Below are positions 22,619 through 33,546 of a stretch of 63,335 nt of DNA, piece by piece. The position numbers and the translations under genes are program-made. Origin of the DNA: Fragilaria crotonensis (taxonomy: Eukaryota; Bacillariophyta; Fragilariophyceae; Fragilariales; Fragilariaceae); contig JAKSYS010000345.1 in the NCBI GenBank assembly GCA_022925895.1, positions 1 through 63,335 of the forward strand, written 5' to 3'. Numbering within the stretch: position 1 is the first letter of the stretch; every line of letters starts with the position of its first letter. A model generated the notes under the pieces. That model was given only the letters and a program-made list of their open reading frames with translations. It was not told where the DNA came from and made no database searches.

Positions 22619-23283
22619 ATGGGATTCTTCGACAAGGCTCAGGAAGCCGTGGGGCTTAGGCCATCAGAAGATCAACAAGAAGAAATGGACGAATCAGTTT
22701 TTGGTTCGATCTGCCCGAAACTAACGTTTCAACAGGTGAGTGATGTTGCGGGTGGATGGCAAACGCGTACGAGTATTCCACTCGAGAGCCCTCGTTGAAA
22801 ACATATTGCTCACTTTTTGTTTCTCATCAATATCTCCCTTTTCACGGAACACAGCGCGTCGTAGGCTTTGCAATATGCTTTACTGTGGGCTATCTCATTA
22901 CTTTCTCCTCCTTCAAACACTTTGTCCAACTCATTGAAGGAAATCCCCTACCTTTTGCCGTGTCCTATACGATTGGCAACATTTTGGCGTTGCTGGCAAG
23001 TGTATTCCTTTGCGGTCCCGAACGACAGCTCAAACTCATGATGGATGACAAGCGCAAACACTCGGCAGCCGTTTACGTATCGTGTATTGCCCTGACGCTG
23101 ATCATTCTATTTATTCCAATGGAACGGCTCATCAAGTTACTCATCATATTCTTGGTGGTCATGGTTCAACTCGCGGCAGGTGTTTGGTACAATCTTTCCT
23201 ACATACCGTTTGGTCGTAGGGCATTTTGCAAGTGTTTCAAAAGCGTGGCTGGTGTCGAAGACGACGGGAACAACGTGGTATAA
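22619..23283 (+). CDS. Sft2-family vesicle transport membrane protein
   Basis: Two exons, 22619-22735 and 22855-23283, with a GTGAGT...ACAG intron of 119 nt; 181 aa. The ATG has a CCACC context. A short cytosolic N-terminus (MGFFDKAQEA) ends in FGSICPKLTFQQ, spliced to RVVGFAICFT. Four transmembrane helices follow; the loop DDKRKHSAAVYV and YTIGNILALLASVFLCGP are family hallmarks. Sft2/Got1-like proteins act in retrograde vesicle fusion at the Golgi. Length matches the family. The assignment is from conserved pattern and topology. Confidence 0.88.
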
Positions 23284-23415
23284 ATTTTTAGAAGAAATTC
23301 ATTGTGTACGAGTACAAGTCATTGCAGCTCGTGAAGGACTAAATAGTATAGTTCGAACTGGCTTTGCGCGACGAAGATAGGATGAAATGGCTCGAGTCAC
23401 TAGATATCGACCAGC

Positions 23416-26400
23416 CTAACCAGTCTCCTCATAGATCGTGATTTCGGCTCCGCTGTCATCGCTATCCGAGTCATCGTCGTGTTGCAAATCATAACCTACC
23501 ACTACCCCGTCGACCGTGACACTATCGGTAGGGCTCTTGCTCGGAGTCTTTTTCTTCTTTTTGCCGCCATTCATTTCAAGTAGCTCGTTCTCCATGTTGG
23601 TAAGTTCAGCGCGGTCTGCGTCAATAGAGTGTTTCACTTGATCGTATATTCTGCTGGCTTCCATGGCAAGTGGATGAGAAATTCCATTGAACTTTTCAGC
23701 ATTGCTCTTCATGAGAGCGAATTCCCGAAGGAATGAATCCGCCGTCTTGTACTGAAACTTTTGATTCTTGTCGCGAATGGTTTGCAAATCAATTGGATCA
23801 CTAATCTTCTCGTAGTAATGAGGGATTTTACGTCGATCCACAGGTCTGCTGAAGGGCCCACTGCTAGGGAAGCGCTCCACATTCAAACGGATCTCCTCTA
23901 GCTTCTGGGAGAATCGCACGTGCGGAAGTTGTCGTCGCCCGCTAGCGCCGCGTTCGCGACGATTGTTGAGTTTCTTGCGCTTGGAAGGTGCAACATACAA
24001 CTCGGCTTCTTCCATTTCCTTTTTGCGCTTCTTAAGTCTCTTGTCGGTTGTTAATTTGGACCTCATTCTGCCCGCCTGCGCAATTGGTTTCCGAACCTTG
24101 GCGCCCTTGACGAGTCCTCCTTTTCTACCAGCTGTAGAATGCGCACGGTGAATTTCGGTGGATGCCAATTCATAATTGTCGTCGTCCTCAAACATGGCAT
24201 GACCATAGATTCTGTCGTTTTGCCTATGCACTTGCTTGTGCTTCCTGGATCGTATCCCGGACATTCCTTGCTCTCTTTTTTGCATCCGAACTTTCTCAAT
24301 CTCATCCTCGGCAAAGATGAATTTGAACGTGATCGTTTGCGTGCCGTCAGCGTGTGTTTTGGTGATGCGACGACGAACAACCTTCTTGCCGACCATTGAT
24401 CGGTTCGTAGGAGCGGCCTTGGCAGCGTGACTGATGCCGTCTTGAGTGGCCTTTTGCTCCTCCTGGTTTCGTCGTAACGCAGCCAAATCCCTTGCATCCT
24501 GCTTGGATTCCTCAGTGGTATCCTTCTGTGACGAGAGGAACTGGTTACCAGCCCTTTCATCTTGAAAATCATCCATTAGCATGGCTTCCAATCCCTCGTC
24601 CTCGGAGTCGTCGTCTGAGGTATTTGGTGCCTCCTTAACTTTCTTTGTAGGAGACACGGCCTCCGACAGTGCCACTCCATCGTCCTCTCCGTCGCCCTCC
24701 CCAGACTGTCCAGCTTGGCGGAGATCACCCGCATCAGACGATAAAGAAGTTCGTTGACGGTTCCAAATTGTTTGAATACGCTGTTGATAATCCTCCTTCT
24801 GCTCGCTCAATTTCATCTTTTCTCCACGAGCGAACCTAGAATGTTCCCCAACGCCATCCGACGCAGCTTTGGTGCTGAGATCTCGAATCACGTGAACACG
24901 ATCCCAGCGCTTGAGCGTGTCGATCTTGCTTTGCGGCATATTGAAGGATCGCAACATTGCCCCCATCTGCTTCATAGTAAGCTTGCGCAAATCATTGTCA
25001 GTTCCAGTGATTTTCTTGATTTGAGCCTTCAACGCCCCATCACTGCTAAGCACGATTCCCTTCTTGCCCTTAGCCTTGGCCTTGTCGGCTGCTCGTCGGA
25101 AATCGAACCCTTCCCCCACTCCACTCGGATCTGCAAACCCTGTGAGTTCTAACTGTCCAGGACCGTGAGCGTGTTTGTGCACATCAATGAATTCGAAAGT
25201 CAAATGCCACGGAGCGAAGCACAGCTCTTCAAAAATGAACTGCGCAACTTCATGTTTTCGCTTTAGTTCCTTGTAAAGGTCGTCGAGTTTCTTGTATGCC
25301 TTTTCATACATCGTTATTTTGAATGATGGGACCTTACTCTTGGGCGCTTTTGCTGCATCCAAAGCTTGACTCATTCGCTTCGCTTGCTTCCTCGCATCAT
25401 CAACTTTTGCCTTTCCCGCAATGTACGCGATGGCAAGACTAACAGCCTGCACAGTAGCGCCAGTCCCAACGTACAGAGTATTGATACCTATATCCTGCAA
25501 TCGTCTCGTGGCAGCACAAGCTGTCTCGTAGCAGACAATGCCTTCAGGTGCAATCTTACGGCCCAACGCTTCCACCCCGGGGTAGGAATCAGGATAGTCT
25601 CCGTCATCAGAGATGGGCCTACTTTCCCATATTTGGGTGTTAGAGTCATACTCGGCAACAATCTTGATTCTCTGGCGAAGGGAAGTGTTTTGTATACCAG
25701 AGCCGGCCCACATGGAAACGATTTCATTGAAATTGAGGCCGCGCCCTTCGTGTCGCTCAAAGTAGGTGAGATGTTTCGCAACATGGTAGGATACAAAGTG
25801 CTTCAAAAATTCCTTTTCTCCCGACGTCTGCGGAGCATGAACTAAGCCGCGCTCCCTTGGCTCGACCTGGCCAACAACGTACATACTCGATGGGAGTGGT
25901 CTTAAGACGACACTCATTCTGTCAGCGAGCCCTTGTCGCTTGCCAGCACCAATAAATCGCTTGCCGAGAATCATGAGAAAGTCCGTAGACTCAGGTTCGT
26001 GACGGAACATTGGGGCGACGAATAAATTATTTACCAAGCCAGTCTGACAGACACCCTCCTCAATTTTACCCAAGAAGGGACCATGGACATGCTTGGTCAA
26101 GATTTCCGTCACACCCTCAGGCAAGATATCTATCTTTGGCTGATCGATGTGTTCGTCTCGGTGCTTTTTCTTTGGTGCCTTTCCAATCCAATCGTCCACG
26201 CTAATTTTGGCGTTAAGCCCCTTGAGACGAGGTGGTCTTTCAACTTTGCCAGACGACTCAACCTTCTGCGTCGCAGACGTAATGTCAGCACGTTTACGTC
26301 TGGTTGGGCGATCGCCACCACCGGCACTGACAGGGCAGCGCGACTTGTCGCCGCGGTAGTAGTTAACGATTTTGCTGGACATGCCTTTGTTGAGTTGAAT

Positions 26401-27669
26401 GGGAGGGCGCTCTTCGCAGTATTCTAAAAGTACTAATTGGCCTTCGGTTGGATTTAGATCGGCCTCAGTTCGAATCTTCGCGTGCGACGTGGATCCAGCA
26501 AGCTGATTCATGTAGGAAGAATTCACAGCTGTAACATCTGTCTTCTTGGGTGTTGGTATGTAACGAATTTGAAATTGCCAGACTCTGTCGCGACGCACAA
26601 AGCTAAGAGGGAGCTTCGGGCGATGCAACTGGCGAAGCTCCACAATACTTAGTTCTGGTTTCGAAAAGACATGATTATACACCATGTCTAATTGCTCCAA
26701 ATATTCAGCATCGTGAGTCTCTGTAGACCCAGTAACACCCCGCGCCGGTCTTCCGGTGCGTTCGGTTCCACCAGGACCCATGAGGGACGAGGTAATTGTA
26801 CGTCCCTTACCACCTCCTAAATCGACCGTACCCAAGGCTTCAGTGACACGCCTCGTTTTTTCCAATGCCATGTGAGCTCGCTTCTTTTGACGAGCTTCAA
26901 TTTGACTGGCCATGGCTTCTTTATTTTGATGCAACGAATGCTTTTTCTCTTCTGCTGCAGAGGTGACCGGCCAATCAAATCGTCGTTGATATTCTTGTGT
27001 TTGATCGAAAGGGAGTGGCCTTGACACCGGCAAGGATTGCTTTGCGACCGATTGGCCCGCTATGCCAAGCTCGAGGATGAGATGAACACGACTTGCCTTG
27101 AGAATGCCATCAGCCCTGCTTCCCTCCCAGGAAACATTCGAATCGTCGAATACCAACGTATCTAGATCTGGATTTCGGGGTTGAGCCATCAGTGCCAGCG
27201 CCGTTGATTCCTCACCTTGCTTTTCGTCCTCTTTTGCTTTAATCTCGTTAGCAGTTGCACCCTCCCATTCAATTTTGTCTTCCCAGTTTCCCATGGTAAC
27301 CTCGTGAAATGATGGAGGCAACGACTTCCAGTCATGCTGCTCTTTCCGAGGCCACGAACGAACCATTTGTACGATATCGTCTGTTCCATCGTAACCATCG
27401 TCGTCGTCATCATCGACAACATTCAAATAGGTCGGAGTCTTTGAAATAAGCTTTTGCACCAACCGAGAGGCTTCCAAATCGGACGCACAAGTATTCAGCG
27501 AGTTGTTGTGTAGGACAGGTTGCTTGTTCTTGGCATGATGTACCTTGTGTTTCTTCTCCTTTGCGTCTGGTCTGTACGCTTCCTTGATTTCCAATATTGT
27601 CACTCGGGCTGGTTGTGCATTAGCGGAGAGTAGGGATGCAAAGTCAAGCGTCGCCATAGGCTGGGACAT
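23416..27669 (-). CDS. TAF1: Transcription initiation factor TFIID subunit 1 (TAF1)
   Basis: 1417 aa in a single uninterrupted frame from ATG 27669. The central conserved block of the TAF1 family (DUF3591; about residues 350-950) is recognisable from VLLEYCEERPPIQLN near 415, and GPFLGKIEEGVCQTGL with NNLFVAPMFRHE near 525-560. A lysine-rich region follows, then one bromodomain at about 1255-1345 (RKIPHYYEKISDPIDLQTI, SNAEKFNG). Animal TAF1 has two bromodomains; here I see one. TAF1 is the TFIID scaffold that contacts TBP and core promoter DNA. It converges with the Sft2 gene. Its clean 4.2-kb frame is a useful contrast to the broken mobile-element genes. Confidence 0.92.
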   Translation of the reverse strand: MSQPMATLDFASLLSANAQPARVTILEIKEAYRPDAKEKKHKVHHAKNKQPVLHNNSLNTCASDLEASRLVQKLISKTPTYLNVVDDDDDDGYDGTDDIVQMVRSWPRKEQHDWKSLPPSFHEVTMGNWEDKIEWEGATANEIKAKEDEKQGEESTALALMAQPRNPDLDTLVFDDSNVSWEGSRADGILKASRVHLILELGIAGQSVAKQSLPVSRPLPFDQTQEYQRRFDWPVTSAAEEKKHSLHQNKEAMASQIEARQKKRAHMALEKTRRVTEALGTVDLGGGKGRTITSSLMGPGGTERTGRPARGVTGSTETHDAEYLEQLDMVYNHVFSKPELSIVELRQLHRPKLPLSFVRRDRVWQFQIRYIPTPKKTDVTAVNSSYMNQLAGSTSHAKIRTEADLNPTEGQLVLLEYCEERPPIQLNKGMSSKIVNYYRGDKSRCPVSAGGGDRPTRRKRADITSATQKVESSGKVERPPRLKGLNAKISVDDWIGKAPKKKHRDEHIDQPKIDILPEGVTEILTKHVHGPFLGKIEEGVCQTGLVNNLFVAPMFRHEPESTDFLMILGKRFIGAGKRQGLADRMSVVLRPLPSSMYVVGQVEPRERGLVHAPQTSGEKEFLKHFVSYHVAKHLTYFERHEGRGLNFNEIVSMWAGSGIQNTSLRQRIKIVAEYDSNTQIWESRPISDDGDYPDSYPGVEALGRKIAPEGIVCYETACAATRRLQDIGINTLYVGTGATVQAVSLAIAYIAGKAKVDDARKQAKRMSQALDAAKAPKSKVPSFKITMYEKAYKKLDDLYKELKRKHEVAQFIFEELCFAPWHLTFEFIDVHKHAHGPGQLELTGFADPSGVGEGFDFRRAADKAKAKGKKGIVLSSDGALKAQIKKITGTDNDLRKLTMKQMGAMLRSFNMPQSKIDTLKRWDRVHVIRDLSTKAASDGVGEHSRFARGEKMKLSEQKEDYQQRIQTIWNRQRTSLSSDAGDLRQAGQSGEGDGEDDGVALSEAVSPTKKVKEAPNTSDDDSEDEGLEAMLMDDFQDERAGNQFLSSQKDTTEESKQDARDLAALRRNQEEQKATQDGISHAAKAAPTNRSMVGKKVVRRRITKTHADGTQTITFKFIFAEDEIEKVRMQKREQGMSGIRSRKHKQVHRQNDRIYGHAMFEDDDNYELASTEIHRAHSTAGRKGGLVKGAKVRKPIAQAGRMRSKLTTDKRLKKRKKEMEEAELYVAPSKRKKLNNRRERGASGRRQLPHVRFSQKLEEIRLNVERFPSSGPFSRPVDRRKIPHYYEKISDPIDLQTIRDKNQKFQYKTADSFLREFALMKSNAEKFNGISHPLAMEASRIYDQVKHSIDADRAELTNMENELLEMNGGKKKKKTPSKSPTDSVTVDGVVVGYDLQHDDDSDSDDSGAEITIYEETG

Positions 27670-29387
27670 GGCGAATCAGGGTGCGGACAGTGTCGGGTGT
27701 GTCCCAATCGAAGCTGTCGCGACTACCGGAAGGGACGGGCCTCGCGATTGCGAATTGCGTTGGACGATGGTTCGGAGTCGATGGACCGGTGTGCAAGTAC
27801 GAGTACGGCAACAACGGTACCGTACCATACCAAAGGGACAATTTCGACGTTCGAACCCAAGGAATTGCCGGTAGCTGCGGTAGCTACATACTACTGGTAC
27901 TGGCGAGCAATACGATATACGATACTTGTACTACAAGTATCGCACGAGGACTGTTGCACTCCTAACTCAGTTACTGGCACTACTACTACTAGCTAGCGCC
28001 GAGTTCGAAATTTTTACTCGACTTGGGCGCCTTGTCGAGCCCCATCGCCCATCGCCCATCGCCCATCGCCCATCGCCCATCGCCAGGCCACCCTAAAAGT
28101 GGGAAAAAGCACTATTAGCCACCACTTATACTGATTTTTTACCGTTGAATCTATACTAGTGACTTGTATGCACATCCTATCAATCAAATTCCATGGCAAA
28201 GGACCTCAAATAAGCAAGCAAACAATTCTGTTAAATGTCATTGTTTACGGTGTAACAGTATGCTAACAAGATGCAAGCACAAAGAAGGCAGCATAGTTGC
28301 GTTTTGCTATCATGTGTTTACATTTTGGCTGTCAAGTGATGATTTGTACCTAACACTGCTCCAAGGCTACAGAGAACATTCAATACTTTGGAAACCCTGT
28401 CTTTGAACTCATGTCTACAGCCGACATGTATGGCTTCACAGCATTCAGCGCATTGGCTCTCATAGTGGTACAAACAATGTTTGTTAGTTGTGTTTCTGTG
28501 AATACATTTTGGTCATGATGAGGAATGGACAATTAGGGCCAAATGCAAGGCCACAGAGAACATTCAGTACTTTGGAAGACCACTATGAGCTGATGGTAAG
28601 AGCCAACACATGGTTTCACAGAGTTAAGTGCATTTTATGGCAAAGTGCATACCACGACAACAAGTTGTTTGACAGAGGAACAACTGAAGACCGTCATTTT
28701 CAAGAATGCTGAGCAACAACCACAACAACCAGCTGCAGCAATGCCCTTGCATCACATTCCTTCAGTGGATATCAAGCCATGGCATTTCTTTGTGAACAAT
28801 GGAATCACTGACATTATAATCGACAAAATGTTTGTCCACCTGAGTGCCTGAGGACCTTCTGTGGAGGCACCACAACAGTATTTCAAGCACCATCAACTAT
28901 TGATAGTGACTCCTCTGTTCACAACAAGTGAGAGAAGGACCTTTGCTGCTGGTGGATGGCTTCACAGACATTTCTCTGGAAGTTGTTCTGCTTTCCAAGC
29001 AAATGTACATGGCTTTTATCCATTTCTCCTTAATGCATCTTGTTACTGGAGGAGTACATCATTTCGTGATTCCACGAGTAAACCACTACTCAGGTACTGT
29101 AGCTACTACAGTGACCAGTGGCCGGTGGGAGAGTGATGAATGACCCAGCCGACACGTTCAAATGTTCAAATCGTGCGCCGTCCTAATAATGGATAGGCGA
29201 CCACCTTCCATCGTAGCCACCGGTACAGTAGATGTGATGGGACCCGTTGAGAAGTTGGCGTTTCATCCCATTGTGTGTTATCATCTCTAAGGCCAAAGAT
29301 TACTACAATCTGGTCCCGTCGACGACATCGTGTATCGCATTCACTTACATAATAACTGTTCCGTCCCCCAGAAGCTAAGGCTGAAGC
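27670..29387. other. 1.7-kb spacer with a heptamer array and decayed 180-bp repeats
   Basis: 27740-27960 is GTAC-rich. 28044-28084 is a (CCCATCG)n array. From about 28360 to 28720, units roughly 180 bp apart share sequence such as CACAGAGAACATTCA and ACTTTGGAA. Open frames there are short and do not give a recognised protein. Confidence 0.5.
28040..28084 (+). repeat. (CCCATCG)n tandem array
   Basis: About six exact copies of a 7-bp unit in the spacer upstream of TAF1. Confidence 0.92.
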
Positions 29388-31097
29388 ATGATTTCCCACA
29401 AGATTCCTCCCATTATTCTCTTACTACTGGCTCTTCGGTTGCTCAAAGACGAAGATTCCAACGTCCTGGCTGTCGTTATCGCTCTCCAGCGACATCCACC
29501 AGCACTCAGAGTCTTTCGAGCTCTTTTTGAAGTATCATTAATTATATTCGCGGCAGCGCTATCGGTTCATGTATGGACAAATGCTGTCGGAACCACAGTC
29601 GTCGGTCAGCTTTTGTTCCGCTCGCCGACTCGAATGGAAGAACAGCGACATGGACGATACCAACGAATATCAGGAGATGACCAGGATGAATTACGTGTCG
29701 ATTATGACGACGATAGTGATGATGACAAGGTCGTGAGCGGGCCAAGGCTTCAAAAACAAGATAGTTATTTGTCAGGAGACGGCATGGACGCCGACTATGC
29801 CAGTGATGGGGAAATCTCTGAGGGAGTCGGCCTCTGTGAACCAGATTCCGAAGTTTATCCTCCAACTTCGTTGGAGATTCTTGAAATCGCAGTTGATCTC
29901 TTTCTCTGGGTCCTCGTCTTCCTCTTTCTGTTTACCTTAAGCAGCGCTGGCGGTGGAAAATACATTAAGGGCATGCAAGGTGCTACTGAATCGCAGCTCA
30001 TGGCGAGTATTGCCGCTCCATTGTTTCCGCTGTTTTTGTTTGTCGGCGCATTGATGAGAACAATCTTCCCTTGGAGCAAGCGAAAGTCAATATGGCTTAT
30101 CCTCTTTACTACAATCGGTGCTCCTTTTTGCAATGTTACTTTTAGAGACGGCTTCGTTGGCGATGTCCTTACATCTTCTGTTCGACCAATGCAAGATGTT
30201 GCCTTTACAATATTTTACGTTCTGTCCGGTTTAAGAGGTTGGTGGTCCGATGCCTATAATCTGGACGATGCTGCACTTCCTGTTGAACGTTCTTGGATTG
30301 TTCGCACTGTTGTGCTTCCGTTATGCATGGTATCCCCGCTGTGGTGGCGCTTCAACCAAAACTTACGGCAGGTGTGGGATGCCAAGAAGAGGTGGCCATA
30401 CTTGGGAAATGCGTTCAAGTATTTGGCGGCCGCCGAAGTGGCCATGTTTGGTGTCTTTGATCCGACGCGGCGGACAAGCCCTGTTTGGCTTGTGTGCGCC
30501 ATTGCAGCAACGCTCTATCAAGTATGGTGGGATGTGGTCATGGATTGGGAATTGATTCGACTGGAGAGGCACGCAAAGTTCTCCACGCTACAACTCCGAG
30601 AGCAACGTCTCTATGGTAGCAAATGGATGTACTGGACAATTCTGGTGATAAACATAATCCTGCGATTCGGCTGGACCATGACATTTTTTCCGAAGCACTT
30701 CATAGATCGGACTGGTGCGTTGCGGAGCACATTCGAAGGCATCTTTATATACATCGATCCACTCCTCGCTTCGGCTGAAATTCTGCGTCGAATGCTGTGG
30801 GGATTCATTCGACTGGAATTGGAAGCGATTAAGAGTCATGCCAACGATCCGAAGGTGAACGAGCGATTGCGAAAATGCTGCGACGACGATGATTACAGCG
30901 GTGATGTCGAATTGAAATCCATGGAACTGCATGATCGAATACCACGTCCACTATATGATGACGGCGTGATGGAATTTGACTTGTCGAACGATTTAGGCGA
31001 CAAAAGCAGCATGCAAATAATCCTGGAGCTTTGTTTGTGGACTGGTGTTTTCCTTGCTGGGGGTGCAATTGCTGCTGCTCGTCGAGGGACTTTCTGA
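29388..31097 (+). CDS. EXS-domain membrane protein (ERD1/XPR1/SYG1-like)
   Basis: 569 aa, ATG at 29388. There is an N-terminal hydrophobic segment, an acidic and serine-rich loop (about residues 80-160), then about eight membrane helices. The C-terminal half carries EXS-family features: SPVWLVCAIAATLYQ, WWDVVMDWELIR, ILRFGWTMTFF and SAEILRRMLWGFIRLELE. There is no N-terminal SPX domain, so it resembles ERD1-type rather than XPR1/PHO1-type members. EXS proteins act in phosphate handling or export at Golgi or plasma membrane; phosphate as substrate is inferred from the family. Confidence 0.87.
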   Translation: MISHKIPPIILLLLALRLLKDEDSNVLAVVIALQRHPPALRVFRALFEVSLIIFAAALSVHVWTNAVGTTVVGQLLFRSPTRMEEQRHGRYQRISGDDQDELRVDYDDDSDDDKVVSGPRLQKQDSYLSGDGMDADYASDGEISEGVGLCEPDSEVYPPTSLEILEIAVDLFLWVLVFLFLFTLSSAGGGKYIKGMQGATESQLMASIAAPLFPLFLFVGALMRTIFPWSKRKSIWLILFTTIGAPFCNVTFRDGFVGDVLTSSVRPMQDVAFTIFYVLSGLRGWWSDAYNLDDAALPVERSWIVRTVVLPLCMVSPLWWRFNQNLRQVWDAKKRWPYLGNAFKYLAAAEVAMFGVFDPTRRTSPVWLVCAIAATLYQVWWDVVMDWELIRLERHAKFSTLQLREQRLYGSKWMYWTILVINIILRFGWTMTFFPKHFIDRTGALRSTFEGIFIYIDPLLASAEILRRMLWGFIRLELEAIKSHANDPKVNERLRKCCDDDDYSGDVELKSMELHDRIPRPLYDDGVMEFDLSNDLGDKSSMQIILELCLWTGVFLAGGAIAAARRGTF

Positions 31098-31162
31098 TTG
31101 CACTTCTAAGTTCGTTCGGGTGAAAACAATCATTTTTGAAGATACAGTTTCATCTCGCGAGG

Positions 31163-32329
31163 CTACATAAAATTAGAAACTCCTACCACGACAGCTGTCG
31201 CCCCGGCGGCTGCGATAGCAAGTCCTTGCGGAAGGCCCACACCTCCTCGTGCTGGAGCAACGATCGACAAAAACTCTTGAATTGCATCCGCCGTTTGATC
31301 CGGTTGTTCCAAATGCGGCACATGGCCACATTCTTCAATCCAACGCAATTCTGCGTTTGGCAGTTCTTCCACAAACTTTTGGGCAAACTCATTTCCATCT
31401 AGAATTCCATCCTGACGACCCCACAAGACCAGAGCTGGCGCTTGAATTGTCTTCACTTTCGCCGATGGAGAAAACCCACCTGATTGCATGAAGGAGACAA
31501 GAGCTTCGCTCCATCCATCTTGTAAACAATGAAGCCGTCCAATTCGCACCGCGTCATTCGTTGCAAATGATGCTTTATCAAAATACGACATCTGATTCGC
31601 CGACGATCGCAATGGGACGCTCTTCAGTACTTGAACACCCAGCGATGCCAATGGAGTCGGCATCGATGCCATCGGACCAATGCCGTCGACAAATCCTTGC
31701 GCGTCGATAAGAATTAATCCTTGGCATAACTCTGCATTACGCGATGCCAATTCGATGACAGCAGCTCCGCCCAAACTGGCACCAGCGACACAAAAGGGTT
31801 TCCCTCGGAACATGGTGGTGGCAAAACTTTCCAACGCTTCCACCTTGGCCGCAGCCGAAAAAGACGTCACGTCTTGCAACTGAGTATATCCCCAGCCCAA
31901 CAAGTCTACTGCGTATGTATCGATCCCTCGGGCGGCCAAGAGAGAACCGAGGCGCCGGTACTCCAAGGCGCTGGAATCAAAGCCATGAATCATAATGAGC
32001 GGGAGGGACGAGGATGCTGAACCCCCCTGTGGATTTGAAGGCCAATGCACGTAAGAAATACCGACCTGACCAGATGGACTCACATCTTCAGAGACTGGTA
32101 CCAAGACACGTTTCATACGAGCTGCTGCTGCTTGGCAAGCGACTTCTTCGATAGTGGACATGTCGGGTTGGACGAAAGTCGGATCCAAGGTGGCTTGAAG
32201 ACTCGACGCTGGACTTCCTGGCCTTTGAGTCACACCGCGACTGTTTTGGATAGGCAGCGTAAAGGAATTTGATTGTTGCGGAACGCAACACAGAAGAAGC
32301 AAAGCTGTAGCAGAAATAGCGATCTTCAT
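31163..32329 (-). CDS. Plastid-targeted alpha/beta-hydrolase
   Basis: The in-frame ATG at 32329 is preferred over the one at 32359 because it gives a clean signal peptide (MKIAISATALLLLCCV) ending SNS then FTLP, the diatom plastid pattern; 388 aa (398 from the upstream ATG). The catalytic triad of the fold is visible: nucleophile elbow AGASLGGAA near residue 180, acid in LWGRQDGI, and His in ECGHVPHLEQP. HGFDSSALEYRRL supplies the oxyanion region. The family includes esterases, lipases and dehalogenases; the substrate is unknown. It converges on the EXS gene with only 65 bp between stops. A short C-terminal hydrophobic stretch might anchor it. Confidence 0.85.
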   Translation of the reverse strand: MKIAISATALLLLCCVPQQSNSFTLPIQNSRGVTQRPGSPASSLQATLDPTFVQPDMSTIEEVACQAAAARMKRVLVPVSEDVSPSGQVGISYVHWPSNPQGGSASSSLPLIMIHGFDSSALEYRRLGSLLAARGIDTYAVDLLGWGYTQLQDVTSFSAAAKVEALESFATTMFRGKPFCVAGASLGGAAVIELASRNAELCQGLILIDAQGFVDGIGPMASMPTPLASLGVQVLKSVPLRSSANQMSYFDKASFATNDAVRIGRLHCLQDGWSEALVSFMQSGGFSPSAKVKTIQAPALVLWGRQDGILDGNEFAQKFVEELPNAELRWIEECGHVPHLEQPDQTADAIQEFLSIVAPARGGVGLPQGLAIAAAGATAVVVGVSNFM

Positions 32330-32359
32330 GGTACTTTTCGCTCGTTTTGTGTGTTGCAT

Positions 32360-32746
32360 TCGAGAAATTGGAGGTGTGGAAGGATTTTAGTTCTGCGTTT
32401 GTTCAGTGACGCGTATTTCTACTGTACAAGGTCATACAGTACGTCTAGTAGCAGTACTTGTAGATTCTAATGAAACAAACAACCAAACTGTACACAGTAC
32501 GACAGTACTAGTCGTTCGCACAATTGACAATTACCCAGTCAGCTTTTCAAAAATGACGTCAGGTGAGTGGACCTGGTTGTTGAAGTTCTAATTTGTTTGC
32601 ACTGTGCGATCTGCAGTGTAGTGGTACATACAGTACACACTGTCGCACTTGGTGAAACGCAGAAATGCTTCCACTTGAAACATCGCATCACGCGATCTTG
32701 GTCCTACCTTGCAGGTTTCTTGAAGCACATAGCGCCCTTCTTCACC
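32360..32746. promoter_or_regulatory. Divergent spacer between hydrolase and HopJ genes
   Basis: About 390 bp between two genes with plastid presequences, probably containing both promoters. GTAC-rich words at 32420-32520. An open frame running into the HopJ coding sequence begins at 32567 but without ATG. Confidence 0.4.
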
Positions 32747-33511
32747 ATGAAGCTCTCTCTCGTCGCCCTTTCCCTCGGTTCTGCCGCAGCCTTTGGTCCT
32801 GCGGCCTTTGGTGTCGTTCGGACTACTACTGCTTCTACTTGTAGTACGATTCTCGGCATGGCCCAAATTCGTGGTCCATCGGAGAAGAGTCAAGAGCTCC
32901 GTTTCGGTTGGGATGGAACCACTGCCTTGGGCGGTGCCGTTGTGGATTCGCAACCAGCACGTATGCTCGAAGACATTCGTGCTGTCGGAGAAACAATCCC
33001 CGATGAATGTGAAGTCTTTAATGCCAATGTCGAGATGAATGCGGACGATCTCAAGTTTGAAGATGTCATGGAGTTGATTGATACTCATTACGAATCGCAA
33101 TTGTTGGAGTTTAAGAACGGAGATATTCTTAACAAGCAAGGAGAGAATGAAGGGTCTGCCAAGCTCTTGTCCTATGCAGCACTCTCGAATATGGATAAGG
33201 ACACGACTCTCAAGGTAGGTTTTCTTGATGTTTCGACGTCCTACAGACGTTGTGACAACGACCGATAGATCGCTCGCCTTACCAACAGACAGCATCTAAC
33301 CCGATTCTATTGTTCCTTCTCTACCGTCTAGCTTTGGGGTCAATACTACCGAGAAGTCCTGGCCGACAAGGACGGCACGTCTCACCAAAACATTCGCAAC
33401 TTCATGAAGTACGGCTGGGATGGTGTCCCTTTCGAGAATGGTATTGCCTTGACTAAGAAAGCTGTTGGTGAGAGTGACTGGGATGCTTTTGCCGAATCAT
33501 GGATTCCATAA
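32747..33511 (+). CDS. Plastid-targeted HopJ-domain protein
   Basis: Exons 32747-33214 and 33332-33511, with a GTAGGT...CTAG intron; 215 aa. ATG at 32747 gives a signal peptide ending AAA then FGPAAFG, a textbook diatom plastid motif. The C-terminal about 120 residues match the HopJ family, named from a Pseudomonas type III effector but widespread in bacteria and algae: FEDVMELIDTHYES, F-x-NGD, GQYYREVL, HQNIRNFMKYGWDGV. The splice joins TTLK to LWGQYYRE exactly within the domain. The biochemical role of the family is not established. It may be of cyanobacterial or other bacterial descent. Confidence 0.85.
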
Positions 33512-33546
33512 GTACGATACAACGACGTCGTTGTGGTAGAATGTAT

